A DNA stretch of 64,000 bases from NCBI GenBank assembly GCA_951812505.1, contig CATOSI010000003.1, forward strand, positions 868,001 through 932,000. Reading direction: 5' to 3'. Position 1 is the first letter of the stretch. Every line of letters starts with the position of its first letter. This document shows, piece after piece, positions 16,766 to 26,011 of this stretch. Both the position numbers and the translations under genes were made by a program. Below the pieces are notes generated by a model, which saw only the letters and a program-made list of their open reading frames with translations, searched no databases and was not told the DNA's origin. This stretch comes from an uncultured Dehalococcoidia bacterium (GTDB lineage: Bacteria > Chloroflexota > Dehalococcoidia > Lucifugimonadales > UBA1123).

Positions 16766-17311
16766 ATGCCCAGAATACCCCAGATCCAGGAGCGTTCCGA
16801 CGTCCCCGAAGACATGGCCCACCACTTCGACGCCATCGCCAGCAGCCGGGGACGTGTGAGCGGCCCCTTCTCGATGCTGCTCAACAGCCCGGAGATTGCC
16901 GGCAGAGCCGCACACCTCGGCTCCTACATCAGGTTCGAGTCCGTTCTCTCCGACGACATCCGCGAACTCGCCATCATAACGGCGGCGCGCGAGTTCGACT
17001 GCCACTACGAATGGTCGGCCCACGTAGTCCTGGCCAGAGACTCCGGCGTGAGGGAAGAAGCGATTCACGCTGTGGCGAACCGGGGAACTCTCGACGACCT
17101 GTCCGACGACGAAGCCCTCGTCATTGACTACGGGCGAGAGATGCTCGGCAGCAAGCGCGTGTCCGACGAAACGTTCGGCAAGGCCGAAGCGCGTTTCGGA
17201 GTGAAGGGCGTTACCGAACTCACTGCCACCATGGGCTACTACGCGATGCTCGCCTGCGCGCTCAACACCTTTGAAGTCGAGCCCGCGCCCGACGCCGAAC
17301 GCCTACCCTGA
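16766..17311 (+). CDS. Carboxymuconolactone decarboxylase (CMD/AhpD-like) family protein
   Basis: A 181-residue all-helical protein. The CMD core spans about 50-130, with RELAIITAAREFDCHYEWSA carrying a single Cys before the usual HxxxA motif. Here the motif is CHYEW, so the AhpD-type CxxC redox pair is absent and a decarboxylase- or hydrolase-like role is more likely than peroxidase support. The ATG at 16766 has GGAGG about 11 nt upstream. The phased box element copy C occupies its 5' region and may control it. Confidence 0.82.
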   Translation: MPRIPQIQERSDVPEDMAHHFDAIASSRGRVSGPFSMLLNSPEIAGRAAHLGSYIRFESVLSDDIRELAIITAAREFDCHYEWSAHVVLARDSGVREEAIHAVANRGTLDDLSDDEALVIDYGREMLGSKRVSDETFGKAEARFGVKGVTELTATMGYYAMLACALNTFEVEPAPDAERLP

Positions 17312-17370
17312 CAGTACGAGATGATTGCAGAAGTCCCTTTCAGACCTCGATGGGCTGAAAGGGGTATGCA

Positions 17371-17415
17371 AAGTCCCTTCCCCCTTGATGGGGGAAGGTT
17401 AGGATGGGGGTGAAT
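17371..17415. repeat. CCCTTCCCCC/GGGGGAAGG dispersed repeat
   Basis: A hairpin-forming repeat, CCCTTCCCCCTTGA followed by TGGGGGAAGG, then GTTAGGATGGGGGTGAA. Related units are at 31934-31984 and about 38651-38690. It sits between two convergent genes, so a terminator or mRNA-stability role is possible. Confidence 0.75.
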
Positions 17416-17417
17416 AC

Positions 17418-18314
17418 CTACCCTTCTCGTACCAGAGGTATAACCTTCTCCGCAAACGACTCCTGAATCCGTCGGATTCTGTCCAGGTCGTTCGTACTGA
17501 TTCCGAGAACTATTTCCGAGACCCCGAGCCTCTCATACTCGGAGACTGCCTGAGCCAACTGCCCTGGAGTCCCGATCATTGGTGTCGAAGAATCGCCTGA
17601 CTCGGAATCCAGAACGTCCACCTCGCAGCGAACGACGAGTTGTGCATCGTCGGGGTTCCGCCCATGCTCGCTCCACATCTCCCTGAGTATCTGGAACTGT
17701 GCGCTCATGTCTTCGATGGATCCTGAGTTCGGATGCCAGCCGTCGCCCAGCTTGGCGCTCCGTCGCATCGCCGCGCGGCTCATCCCGCCAATGAGTATCG
17801 GCAGCGGACTCTGCGCCGGCTTGGGCGAGAACTTGAAATTACCGCCGAACTCGAAAAATCTCCCGCTATACTGGGGATCCTCGGATGTCCACAGCTCACG
17901 CATTATCTCAATGGACTCGTCGGCGTATGCTCCCCTCGTCCTGAAGTCGCTCCCCAGCGCCTCGTTTTCCTCTCGCAGCATCCCGACTCCCACGCCCAGC
18001 GTAACCCGTCCGCCCGACAAGACGTCGAGTGTCGCCACCGACTTTGCCAGCACTAGGGGATTCAAATACGGAAGCACCAGCACCGTAGTTCCGAGACGGA
18101 CGCGCTCCGTCAGTGCCGCCACCCAGGTCAGGAACGTCAGTGCATCGTAGTACGGCCTGTCCTGGAGCCTGTCGTAGATATATCCCACATTGAGAATGTG
18201 GTGGTTGACCCACACTGAATCGTAACCCAGCTCCTCAGCCCTGACCGCGAGGTCAACGACGTCCTCAGGCTCTTCGATGCCCCAGTTCTGCGGCGTTACA
18301 TATCCGAACTTCAT
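17418..18314 (-). CDS. LLM-class F420-dependent oxidoreductase
   Basis: A 298-residue luciferase-like monooxygenase-fold protein, a TIM barrel starting MKFGYVTPQNWGIEEPEDVV. It has the RLGTTVLVLPYLNPLVLAKS strand-helix and GVGVGMLREENEALG typical of F420-dependent members. Such enzymes use deazaflavin F420 or FMN for hydride transfer to small organic substrates. A GGTGAG site precedes the ATG. Another F420-type protein (PPOX family) is encoded at 29719-30141. The substrate is unknown. Confidence 0.88.
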   Translation of the reverse strand: MKFGYVTPQNWGIEEPEDVVDLAVRAEELGYDSVWVNHHILNVGYIYDRLQDRPYYDALTFLTWVAALTERVRLGTTVLVLPYLNPLVLAKSVATLDVLSGGRVTLGVGVGMLREENEALGSDFRTRGAYADESIEIMRELWTSEDPQYSGRFFEFGGNFKFSPKPAQSPLPILIGGMSRAAMRRSAKLGDGWHPNSGSIEDMSAQFQILREMWSEHGRNPDDAQLVVRCEVDVLDSESGDSSTPMIGTPGQLAQAVSEYERLGVSEIVLGISTNDLDRIRRIQESFAEKVIPLVREG

Positions 18315-18345
18315 GTCTCACCAGTCTTCCCATTATGTGCATGAG

Positions 18346-18378
18346 TCCCCTCTCCCTTGGTGGGAGAGGGTGAGAGTG
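18346..18378. repeat. CCCTCTCCC/GGGAGAGGG hairpin repeat
   Basis: CCCCTCTCCCTTGG followed by TGGGAGAGGGTGAGAG forms a hairpin between the aldo/keto reductase and LLM genes. Similar pyrimidine/purine hairpins occur at 42210-42246, 57545-57582 and 59575-59602. Confidence 0.7.
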
Positions 18379-18423
18379 CAAACACACGGTTCCCACCGAG
18401 TATTGGTGTTTATGAGATAGCTT

Positions 18424-19350
18424 CTATCCCAGTATCGCGTTCACTTCTTCGACTTCCTTCGCCGTCAGCGACCACGACGCGGAGGTGGCATTGGCCTCCA
18501 CCTGCTCGACTCGTGTCGCGCCCGCTATCACTGAACTCACCATCGGACTTGCGAGCAGCCACGCGAATGCCAGTTCCAGTATCGTATGGCCTCGCTCCGA
18601 TGCGAACGCTTCCAGTCCTTCGAGGATGTCGAAGTTTTCGCTCGTAAGCGTACCCCTGTCACCCTCCGACAGCCGGGTGCCGTCCGGCGCCGGTTTTCCC
18701 CTTCGATACTTACCGGTAAGGAATCCGTTCTCGAGCGGGTAGTACGGCAGAATGCCGATACCATACTTCTCACAGAACGGAATCATCTCCTCTTCCGGCT
18801 TGCGGTACAGCATCGAGTAGTGGGGCTGCATACTGACGAACTCGTTGATCCCCAGCGTCTTCGCCGTCCAGTGCGACTCGCACACCTGCCACGCCGCGAA
18901 GTTCGAGCAGCCCGCGTAGCGCACCTTGCCCACGCGTATCAGTTCGTCCAGTGCCCTCAGCGTCTCCTCGATTGGCGTGTTGGGGTCCCACCAGTGAATC
19001 TGGTAGAGATCAATATAGTCTGTCCGTAGTTTTCGGAGGCTTACATCCACCTGGTCGTAGATATGCTTTCTGGAATTCCCCGCGTTGTTCGGGCCATCCG
19101 ATACACGGCTCGACACCTTTGTCGCTATGACAGCTTCGTGCCTCCGTCCATTCAACGCTCTGCCGATAAACTCCTCCGAATATCCGCTTCCATAGCTGTT
19201 GGATGTGTCAATCATGTTCACGCCCGCGTCCAACGCCGCGTGGACCACAGTCTCAGTCGCCGCCGCGTCCAGCCTGCGCCCGAAGTTATTCGTTCCCAGC
19301 CCTATCGCCGAAACCTGAAGCCCTGATGTCCCCAACTGTCTGTACTGCAA
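18424..19350 (-). CDS. Aldo/keto reductase
   Basis: A 308-residue TIM-barrel oxidoreductase. The catalytic tetrad is visible: Asp and Tyr in DTSNSYG, Lys in ATKVSS and His in QIHWWD. It uses NADPH to reduce carbonyls. The frame opens at a TTG at 19407 that would overlap comB, but the TTG at 19350 (reading LQYRQLGTSGLQVS) has GGGAGA 6-7 nt upstream and gives the usual family N-terminus, so I prefer it. It lies 40 nt downstream of the ComB gene on the same strand, probably one transcript. Confidence 0.87.
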   Translation of the reverse strand: MQYRQLGTSGLQVSAIGLGTNNFGRRLDAAATETVVHAALDAGVNMIDTSNSYGSGYSEEFIGRALNGRRHEAVIATKVSSRVSDGPNNAGNSRKHIYDQVDVSLRKLRTDYIDLYQIHWWDPNTPIEETLRALDELIRVGKVRYAGCSNFAAWQVCESHWTAKTLGINEFVSMQPHYSMLYRKPEEEMIPFCEKYGIGILPYYPLENGFLTGKYRRGKPAPDGTRLSEGDRGTLTSENFDILEGLEAFASERGHTILELAFAWLLASPMVSSVIAGATRVEQVEANATSASWSLTAKEVEEVNAILG

Positions 19351-19390
19351 TCGCTGTCTCCCTACTTTGTACTGCTGTCCGATTGAGTTC

Positions 19391-20089
19391 TCATGCGTCT
19401 TGGGCAAATTCCCGTCTGGCTACGAGCAGGCTGTCCTCACGCTCCACCCTTATCGCAAAATCGTGCGAATCAATATCCAAGGCCATCTCCCGGTCTTTGG
19501 GAGGGAAATGAGGATTTGTGGCGTCGTTGTACTTCTGAGACTCTTCCCCGGCCAAAACCAGGGTCCGCACGGCGTCGTGGTCGGGCCGTCTGCCTTGGTA
19601 CAGGTTCTTGAGGAAGAGTGCGCACTGTTCGTCCTCGTCTGCCTTGATACGACCCTCGGAACCCATTGCGACAATTGTCACCAAGTCCGGCTGCTGACGG
19701 CGAATAACTTCGACTGTAGCAGACGCTACCGCCAACGAGCCTCCATACAGCTTTTCTGCCCCGGTCGCCGCGACCATTCCGACGGTTCCCGCCCGCGTCG
19801 AATGAATTATCGTTTTGCCTTCCAGGTCTGCGGTGTTCAGTTCTGATGGTGAATTGTTGAAGTCGAATCCATCCGGCCTCATGCCGCCGACCTCCCCCAC
19901 ACACAGCTCCCCGACACCTTGATCTCGCAGCGCAATCGCCTCTTCCACCTCGGCTACGAGAACAATCTTATCCACACCCTTGGAAAAGGCGACCGCGGCC
20001 GTAGTAAATGCCCTAAACACATCAACGATAACAACGACGCCCGAGGCTGCTCGGGCGCCGGCGAGAAGGCTGGCTAGCCTGATTTCCAT
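19391..20089 (-). CDS. comB: 2-phosphosulfolactate phosphatase
   Basis: A 232-residue protein with the ComB motifs DVFRAFTTA, GEVGGMRPDGFDFNNSP and HSTRAGTVG, which build the Mg-binding active site. ComB dephosphorylates 2-phosphosulfolactate to sulfolactate in coenzyme M biosynthesis; homologues in bacteria without coenzyme M may act in sulfonate metabolism. The ATG at 20089 has AAGGAG 11 nt upstream; the in-frame GTG at 20101 is too close to that site. No ComA or ComC homologue is present in the window. Confidence 0.85.
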   Translation of the reverse strand: MEIRLASLLAGARAASGVVVIVDVFRAFTTAAVAFSKGVDKIVLVAEVEEAIALRDQGVGELCVGEVGGMRPDGFDFNNSPSELNTADLEGKTIIHSTRAGTVGMVAATGAEKLYGGSLAVASATVEVIRRQQPDLVTIVAMGSEGRIKADEDEQCALFLKNLYQGRRPDHDAVRTLVLAGEESQKYNDATNPHFPPKDREMALDIDSHDFAIRVEREDSLLVARREFAQDA

Positions 20090-20141
20090 ACTGTGCGACA
20101 CTCCTTGGAGAGCAAATGGAAGGGCGATAGAGGGCTTCAGT

Positions 20142-21044
20142 CTATTCTCTAAACTCTTGGGGTAGTACGAATGTAATATCCTCCTCCACCCCGTCTATCG
20201 TTGTGACCTCATCTGGCGCAATCGCGCTTATGACATTCATTATCAGATCTTCCGGTGTGGAGGCTCCGGAGGTTATCCCGATGCTTTGGGCGCCTTCCAG
20301 CCACTCGAAGTCCAATTCTTCAGGTCCATTGATGAGGTACGCCGGAAGGCCGTTCGCCTCCGCCACCTCGCGCAGCCTGTTGCAATTCGAACTGTTATGG
20401 GCGCCGATCACCAAAACAACATCTACCAGATCAGACAACTCATCCACAGCCTCTTGCCGATTGGTAGTGGCATAGCACAGGTCGTTTCGCACGATGACGT
20501 CCGAGAAATTCCCTTCGATTTCGGAAATCGCTCTCTTCGTGTCATTGACTGAGAGCGTCGTCTGGGTAAGTACCGTAACAGGCGTGTCATCTTCCCACTC
20601 CGGCATATTGTCCCGCTCACGGTCGTCAACGAGGTGCATGTCCGTCTGGCCCATTGTGCCCTTGACCTCTTGGTGGCCCCGGTGACCTACGAGGATCATT
20701 CTCCTTCCCTCTCTCGAGTACCGCTTGGCCTCATTGTGTACCTTGGTTACGAGTGGGCAAGTAGCGTCAATGACTCTCAGTCCGCGCTCTTCAGCCTTCT
20801 GAAAGTCCTCGGGAGGCGAGCCGTGAGCGGAGAACACAACCGTCGCACCTTCAGGGATTTCGTCAACGTCCTCGACCGTTCTCGCACCCTTTTCCTCCAG
20901 CGAACTGACCACGTAAGGATTGTGAACGATCTGGTGTTTCACGTAAACGGGATGTGGATACTTCTGAAGGGCCAACTCCACGATGTCTATGGCGCGAACC
21001 ACACCTGCGCAGAACCCTCTGGGCACGCCGAGTACAACTTTCAT
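20142..21044 (-). CDS. ispH: 4-hydroxy-3-methylbut-2-enyl diphosphate reductase
   Basis: A 300-residue enzyme of the MEP isoprenoid pathway that makes IPP and DMAPP from HMBPP. The three Cys ligands of the [4Fe-4S] cluster are present: Cys12 in GVPRGFCAGV, one in DATCPLV and one in NDLCYATTNRQ. HQIVHN and SAHGS carry substrate-binding His residues. Length is normal. It is divergent from the aminotransferase operon, with 118 nt between the start codons. Confidence 0.96.
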   Translation of the reverse strand: MKVVLGVPRGFCAGVVRAIDIVELALQKYPHPVYVKHQIVHNPYVVSSLEEKGARTVEDVDEIPEGATVVFSAHGSPPEDFQKAEERGLRVIDATCPLVTKVHNEAKRYSREGRRMILVGHRGHQEVKGTMGQTDMHLVDDRERDNMPEWEDDTPVTVLTQTTLSVNDTKRAISEIEGNFSDVIVRNDLCYATTNRQEAVDELSDLVDVVLVIGAHNSSNCNRLREVAEANGLPAYLINGPEELDFEWLEGAQSIGITSGASTPEDLIMNVISAIAPDEVTTIDGVEEDITFVLPQEFRE

Positions 21045-21162
21045 GGATAACCCCCTCGAATTCCGTCCTCTGACCTGCTTGCGAATTGTAGCACAAGCGG
21101 GAATTGATGGTTATACTACTCAGGAGTCTTCCCAACTCTCGAACATCAGGGGGATAAACCTA

Positions 21163-22329
21163 ATGAGACTAGCGCAGAGAATGACCAGACTGGGTACCGA
21201 AACCGCTTTTGAGGTGCTTGCCAAGGCGAGACTTCTGGAAGCGGAGGGTATGAACGTCATACACTTGGAGATAGGCGAACCCGACTTCGATTCTCCGTCC
21301 AACATCGTGCAAGCTGGCAAAACCGCGCTGGACGACGGATACACACACTACGGTCCGTCCCCGGGATTCACCGAACTGCGCGACAGAATAGCGCAGGAGA
21401 TCAGGGATACTCGCGGACTTCATGTCGTTGGCGACAATGTCGTCGTTACACCTGGTGGCAAACCTATAATGTTCTTCCTCATTATGGCGTTGGTTGACGA
21501 AGGCGATGAAGTACTCTATCCAAACCCCGGTTTCCCAATCTATGAATCTATGATCGACTTCATGGGCGGCGTTCCGGTCCCGATGCAGTTGTACGAGTCC
21601 AGGGATTTCAACATAGACATTGACGAGGTTGAGCGGAGTATCACCAGCCGCACCAAGTTGATGATAGTCAACTCTCCTAACAATCCCTGCGGGTCGGTCA
21701 TTGCTAGGGATGACCTTGAGCGATTGGCCCAACTCGCCGTGAAGCACGATATCGCCGTTTTGTCCGACGAGATCTACAGCGGCTTCCTGTATGAGGGTGA
21801 GCACCATTCAATTTCCACCTTCCCGAACATGAGGGAGAGGACGATAATCCTGGATGGCTTCTCCAAGTCCTACGCTATGACCGGGTGGAGAATTGGCTAC
21901 GGCGTAATGCCGATAGAACTCGTCGAACCCATATCGAGGCTTGTTACCAACAGCGTGTCATGCACCGCGGGTTTTACCCAGATGGCCGCGCTCGAAGCAT
22001 TGAACGGAGCACGCGACGACGTCCATTCGATGGTCGCGGAATTCAAAAAGCGACGCTCGATAATTGTGGACGGACTAAACTCCATAAAGGGCATACGCTG
22101 CCAGCTTCCGAAGGGCGCGTTCTATGCCTTTCCTAATGTAGAGGGAACCGGAATGAGCAGCCGGAAATTCGCAGATGAATTATTGACCGAGGCGGGCGTC
22201 GCCTGTCTTTCTGGGGAGTCATTCGGCGAGTTTGGTGAAGGTTTCGTCCGATTCTCATTCGCCAATTCGGCAGAGAATATCGAGACGGCGCTTGACCGTA
22301 TTGAAGACTTTGTCAAGAAGGCGGTCTGA
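21163..22329 (+). CDS. Class I/II PLP-dependent aminotransferase
   Basis: A 388-residue fold-type I aminotransferase. The PLP lysine is in DGFSKSYAMTGWRIGY; NSPNNPCG and SDEIYSGF are the other cofactor-binding motifs. Closest in style to AspC/aromatic-type aminotransferases, but the amino acid pair cannot be fixed. AGGGGGAT precedes the ATG at 21163; 60 extra upstream codons are in frame but unlikely. The next gene starts inside its stop codon (TGATG), making a coupled unit with the SIS protein, followed by NadE. Confidence 0.9.
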   Translation: MRLAQRMTRLGTETAFEVLAKARLLEAEGMNVIHLEIGEPDFDSPSNIVQAGKTALDDGYTHYGPSPGFTELRDRIAQEIRDTRGLHVVGDNVVVTPGGKPIMFFLIMALVDEGDEVLYPNPGFPIYESMIDFMGGVPVPMQLYESRDFNIDIDEVERSITSRTKLMIVNSPNNPCGSVIARDDLERLAQLAVKHDIAVLSDEIYSGFLYEGEHHSISTFPNMRERTIILDGFSKSYAMTGWRIGYGVMPIELVEPISRLVTNSVSCTAGFTQMAALEALNGARDDVHSMVAEFKKRRSIIVDGLNSIKGIRCQLPKGAFYAFPNVEGTGMSSRKFADELLTEAGVACLSGESFGEFGEGFVRFSFANSAENIETALDRIEDFVKKAV

Positions 22330-23408
22330 TGACACTTTCCCAGGAACGTACCGGGCATCCATACCATATGCACGACGCGATAATGGCTCAACCCCAGGCA
22401 ATCGCTCGTGTAATTACGGAGGAGCGAGAGAATATCCAGCGCCTTGCCGAACTTGTCCGGGATTCCGCGAGAGTTCATGTCGTCGGAATCGGAACCTCAT
22501 GGCACGCCGCGCTGATAGGAGAAGACCTCCTGAGGAATCTGGGCGGACGACAGGATGCCCGCGCTTGGAACTCTTTCGAATTCTGCGACCGCCTGCCCGC
22601 GCTCGGCGGCGACGATGTGGTGATAGTTCTCACCCATCGCGGCACTAAGACCTATTCGGCGCGTGCCCTGGAGCGAGCCCACGAGTCGGAAGCGGCGACA
22701 GGCCTGCTTACCGGCGTGGGCTCCGACGCTAGACGTGAACTTGCCAATGTAGTCGTTGAGACCTCAGAGCCCGATCCGTCGTCGGCTTTCACGATCAGTC
22801 ACACAGCCGCGCTAACTGCTCTCACCATGCTCGCGTTCGAACTGTCGGGTGAGGACTCGTCTGCGGCCCTCTTGACGCTGCCCGACGCAGTTCAGAGTGC
22901 TATTGCTACGGAAGACTCCGTAAAGAACTGGGCTGCCGGATCCAGGAATGTACAGCGATTCTATTTCGTCGGCACGGGCCCAAATGCGTCCACTTCTTAC
23001 GAAGCTGCTCTCAAGATGAAGGAAGCCAACTACACCACCACCGAGGGCTTCCACCTCGAACAGTACCTTCACGGACCCTTTGTCTCCACGGATGAAGGCT
23101 GCATGGTCACGTTTGTCGCTCCGCCGCGCTCAGGATCGGAGGACAGAGCAGCCGACTTGATGAGAACAGTTTCCGAGGTTGGAGCCCGCACTGCCGCGCT
23201 GCTGGAGTCAGGAGATGACTCGCGCGGTGACCTCGTTGATACTGTGATTAGCATTCCCGGGTGTCCCGAAGTCTTCTCGCCAATTGTGTACCTGATACCG
23301 CTCCAACTGTTTACATACTGGCTGGCTTTGGAACTCGGGCACAATCCCGACGTATTCAGACTCAACGATCCTAAGCATGTCGCCGCTCGTCGGCATTACA
23401 CGCTCTAG
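22329..23408 (+). CDS. Double SIS-domain sugar isomerase-like protein
   Basis: A 359-residue protein with two SIS domains, like the isomerase half of GlmS or AgaS/FrlB-type proteins, but without a glutaminase domain. Motifs include VVGIGTSWHAALIGEDLLR, VIVLTHRGTKTYS and FYFVGTGPNASTSYEAALK. Such proteins bind phosphosugars and isomerise or deglycate them. The start overlaps the aminotransferase stop by one base. Its link to the neighbours suggests amino-sugar or sugar-amine metabolism, which is an inference. Confidence 0.85.
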   Translation: MTLSQERTGHPYHMHDAIMAQPQAIARVITEERENIQRLAELVRDSARVHVVGIGTSWHAALIGEDLLRNLGGRQDARAWNSFEFCDRLPALGGDDVVIVLTHRGTKTYSARALERAHESEAATGLLTGVGSDARRELANVVVETSEPDPSSAFTISHTAALTALTMLAFELSGEDSSAALLTLPDAVQSAIATEDSVKNWAAGSRNVQRFYFVGTGPNASTSYEAALKMKEANYTTTEGFHLEQYLHGPFVSTDEGCMVTFVAPPRSGSEDRAADLMRTVSEVGARTAALLESGDDSRGDLVDTVISIPGCPEVFSPIVYLIPLQLFTYWLALELGHNPDVFRLNDPKHVAARRHYTL

Positions 23409-23429
23409 CAAGTCAACCTCGCGGAAAAC

Positions 23430-25175
23430 ATGCGAAACTTTAGAATCGCGCTGGCGCAAATAAACCTCACGGTCGGAGACCTAGATGGTAACGCCCGCAA
23501 GGCAATCCGCTACATCGAGATGGCGCGTGAGGCTCAAGCAGACCTCGTAGCGTTCCCAGAACTCACCATTCCTGGCTACCCGCCCGAGGACCTGCTTCTG
23601 AAGCCCCAGTTTTTGGACGAGAACCGTCGCTATATGGAGAGCGTCGCTTCCCAGTCCGAGGGAATAGGGGTTATCGTGGGCTTCGCGGACGCGGTGGGCA
23701 CGGAAGTGTACAATGCCGCGGCGGTAGCCTTTGACGGGCGGCTATTAGACGTATATCACAAGATGTTCCTTCCCAATTACGGCGTCTTGGATGAGGACAG
23801 GTACTTTCGACCCGGATATACGTGTCCGGTTTACGTGATCAATGGCACGTCGGTCGGCGTCAACATCTGCGAGGACATCTGGTACCCGGTCGGGCCGACT
23901 GTTGTCCAGCGTAACGCGGGCGCTGAGGTCATCGTCAATATCAACGGTTCGCCGTTCCATGCGGGTAAGCGTCGCTTCAAGGAGAAGATGCTGGCCACAC
24001 GCGCCGCTGATAACGAACTGTTCCTGGCATATGTTCACATGGTCGGTGGACAGGATGAGTTGGTGTTCGATGGCGCAAGCATGGTTTTCGATCCGCAGGG
24101 AGACCTCGTTGCGGCGTCCGGCCAGTTCGTTGAAGACCTTCTTATCGTTGACTTGGACGTTCAATCGGTATTCCGATCACGGCTCCGGGAACCCAGGCCG
24201 CGCAAGGAGAATCCCGAGTCACTGACTGAGATAGGGAATTCTAAACTGATTCGCGTCTCCGACTGGGACGGAACAAACGCGCCGGTAGGTGAAACGGCGA
24301 CTGGAGTCTTTGGAGATGTCTATGACGGCGCGGAGGAGATCTACGAAGCCCTTGTAATGGGAACACGCGACTACGTGCGAAAGTGCGGATTCAGTAAGGT
24401 CTTGGTAGCGCTGTCGGGCGGGATAGACTCCAGCTTGGTAGCCGCTGTCGGCGTTGACGCGCTGGGTAGCGAAAACGTGGTCGGCGTCTCGATGCCGTCT
24501 GAGTTCTCGTCCGAAGGCAGTATAGTTGACGCTAAGTTGCTGGCCCAAAACCTGGGTATTGACATCTGGACCATACCGATTGAGCAGCCTTTTGGTTCCT
24601 TCATGAACTCTCTCGCTCCCCGGTTCGAGGGCACTGACTGGGGCGTAGCCGAGGAAAATATTCAGTCCAGAATCAGGGGCAACCTTATCATGGCGCTGTC
24701 GAATAAATTCGGGTGGCTGGTGCTCACCACCGGCAACAAGAGCGAAATGGCTACCGGGTACGCCACGATTTATGGCGATATGTCGGGCGGGTTTGCCGTT
24801 ATCAAAGATGTGCCCAAAGTGATGTGTTACGACCTGGCTCGGTTCAGGAATGAGCGGGAGGGTAAAGACATTATCCCCCAGGCCGTTATTGACAAGCCTC
24901 CCAGCGCCGAACTACGCCCGGACCAACTGGACCAGGACAGCCTGCCTCCGTATGACGAACTCGATCCTATACTCAAGGCCTACGTCGAGGACGACATGAG
25001 TTTCGACGACATAACCGCAATGGGCTACGATGCCGAGACGGTGAAACTGGTAGTTGGATTGGTGGACCGCTCAGAGTACAAGCGGAGGCAGGCTGCTCCC
25101 GGAATCAAGATCACGCCAAGGAACTTTGGTCGGGACCGGCGTATGCCAATTGCCAACCGATGGCGGTCGTACTGA
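23430..25175 (+). CDS. nadE: Glutamine-dependent NAD+ synthetase
   Basis: A 581-residue two-domain enzyme. The N-terminal nitrilase-like glutaminase has the triad Glu44 (FPELTIPGY), Lys in YHKMFLPN and Cys in VNICEDIWYP. The C-terminal synthetase has the pyrophosphate loop LSGGIDSSLVA and TTGNKSEMATGY. It converts deamido-NAD to NAD using glutamine as nitrogen donor. It is 21 nt after the SIS gene on the same strand. A REP unit lies just past its stop. Confidence 0.95.
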   Translation: MRNFRIALAQINLTVGDLDGNARKAIRYIEMAREAQADLVAFPELTIPGYPPEDLLLKPQFLDENRRYMESVASQSEGIGVIVGFADAVGTEVYNAAAVAFDGRLLDVYHKMFLPNYGVLDEDRYFRPGYTCPVYVINGTSVGVNICEDIWYPVGPTVVQRNAGAEVIVNINGSPFHAGKRRFKEKMLATRAADNELFLAYVHMVGGQDELVFDGASMVFDPQGDLVAASGQFVEDLLIVDLDVQSVFRSRLREPRPRKENPESLTEIGNSKLIRVSDWDGTNAPVGETATGVFGDVYDGAEEIYEALVMGTRDYVRKCGFSKVLVALSGGIDSSLVAAVGVDALGSENVVGVSMPSEFSSEGSIVDAKLLAQNLGIDIWTIPIEQPFGSFMNSLAPRFEGTDWGVAEENIQSRIRGNLIMALSNKFGWLVLTTGNKSEMATGYATIYGDMSGGFAVIKDVPKVMCYDLARFRNEREGKDIIPQAVIDKPPSAELRPDQLDQDSLPPYDELDPILKAYVEDDMSFDDITAMGYDAETVKLVVGLVDRSEYKRRQAAPGIKITPRNFGRDRRMPIANRWRSY

Positions 25176-25195
25176 TAGGCCCCCCATTCTCAACC

Positions 25196-25222
25196 ATCAT
25201 TCCCGTGAAAACGGGAATCCAG
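25196..25222. repeat. REP palindrome, variant loop
   Basis: ATTCCCGT-GAAA-ACGGGAAT hairpin followed by CCAG, between the convergent nadE and P-loop genes. The T/A pair in the stem replaces the C/G pair of the standard unit, a compensated change. Confidence 0.8.
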
Positions 25223-25237
25223 ACGTCAGCGTCGCCG

Positions 25238-25915
25238 CTACCAGATCCTGTGAGTCAGTATTCTCGACCTGTCCTCCTCGGTAAGGAAAGGCTCTACCTT
25301 CCTTGCGAACTCCGCAACCGACTCCTCCACTGTCGCTTCGCTTGTGTCAAGCGTAATCTTGTGTCTGAACAGCGACCGGGCACAAGCCTGCTCATACATA
25401 TCTAGGATGGTTGGGATATCCTCTTCCTTCAGTGGGCTATGCCCGTGGGGATCTTCTCTCATACGTTGTACTATCACGTCTGCCGAAGCCTTGACGTGGA
25501 CCAGAATAACATCGGGCGCGAAACGGAGAATCGAACTCTCTACCTGCTGTCCCACCACCTTGCGGTCGTGTGGCTCGCCGTCCCCTCCGTATCCATAGTA
25601 CATCGGGCCATAAACGCTATCGTCTATGTGCAGACCTATTGACATCCAATCCGGCCCATTCCACGAGTTTGACTGGATGTGATAGTACAGGCTGTGGCGC
25701 TGAGTCATCTCCTTCAGCTCGGGGCTGAGGGCCAGTACCTGCCGCCGCTCATCTTCAGTCATGTCGGGCTGAGGATGTCCCGAGGTATGCGGCAGTTTCC
25801 AGTGGTCGTGTATCAGTGGGAATCTGACCCCAATCGTCTCGTGCATCCAATCGTCAATCGCGAAGGTCAGCGTTGTCGTGCCGGAGTATTCGCATCCTGC
25901 GATTACCAGTCTCAT
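25238..25915 (-). CDS. P-loop kinase-like protein with unusual Walker A
   Basis: A 225-residue protein starting MRLVIAGCEYSGTTTLTF. The glycine-rich loop at 7-15 has the shape of Walker A (GxxxxGxT), but the invariant Lys is Thr (GCEYSGTTT). A later strand, DVILVHVKASADVIVQRMRED, resembles the nucleoside/adenylate-kinase-type lid region. An AAGGAG site precedes the ATG at 25915. I do not recognise a named family; a small-molecule or nucleotide kinase-like fold is the best guess, and activity is uncertain without the Lys. Confidence 0.6.
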   Translation of the reverse strand: MRLVIAGCEYSGTTTLTFAIDDWMHETIGVRFPLIHDHWKLPHTSGHPQPDMTEDERRQVLALSPELKEMTQRHSLYYHIQSNSWNGPDWMSIGLHIDDSVYGPMYYGYGGDGEPHDRKVVGQQVESSILRFAPDVILVHVKASADVIVQRMREDPHGHSPLKEEDIPTILDMYEQACARSLFRHKITLDTSEATVEESVAEFARKVEPFLTEEDRSRILTHRIW

Positions 25916-26011
25916 GATTCGGTCTCCTTGATTTGAGTGCAACGGGAACACTGTAGCAGAAAACAGGTTCGAGAGCGTCTCATTAGTGAGTTGAATGGTT
26001 CCTGCCCTCAT

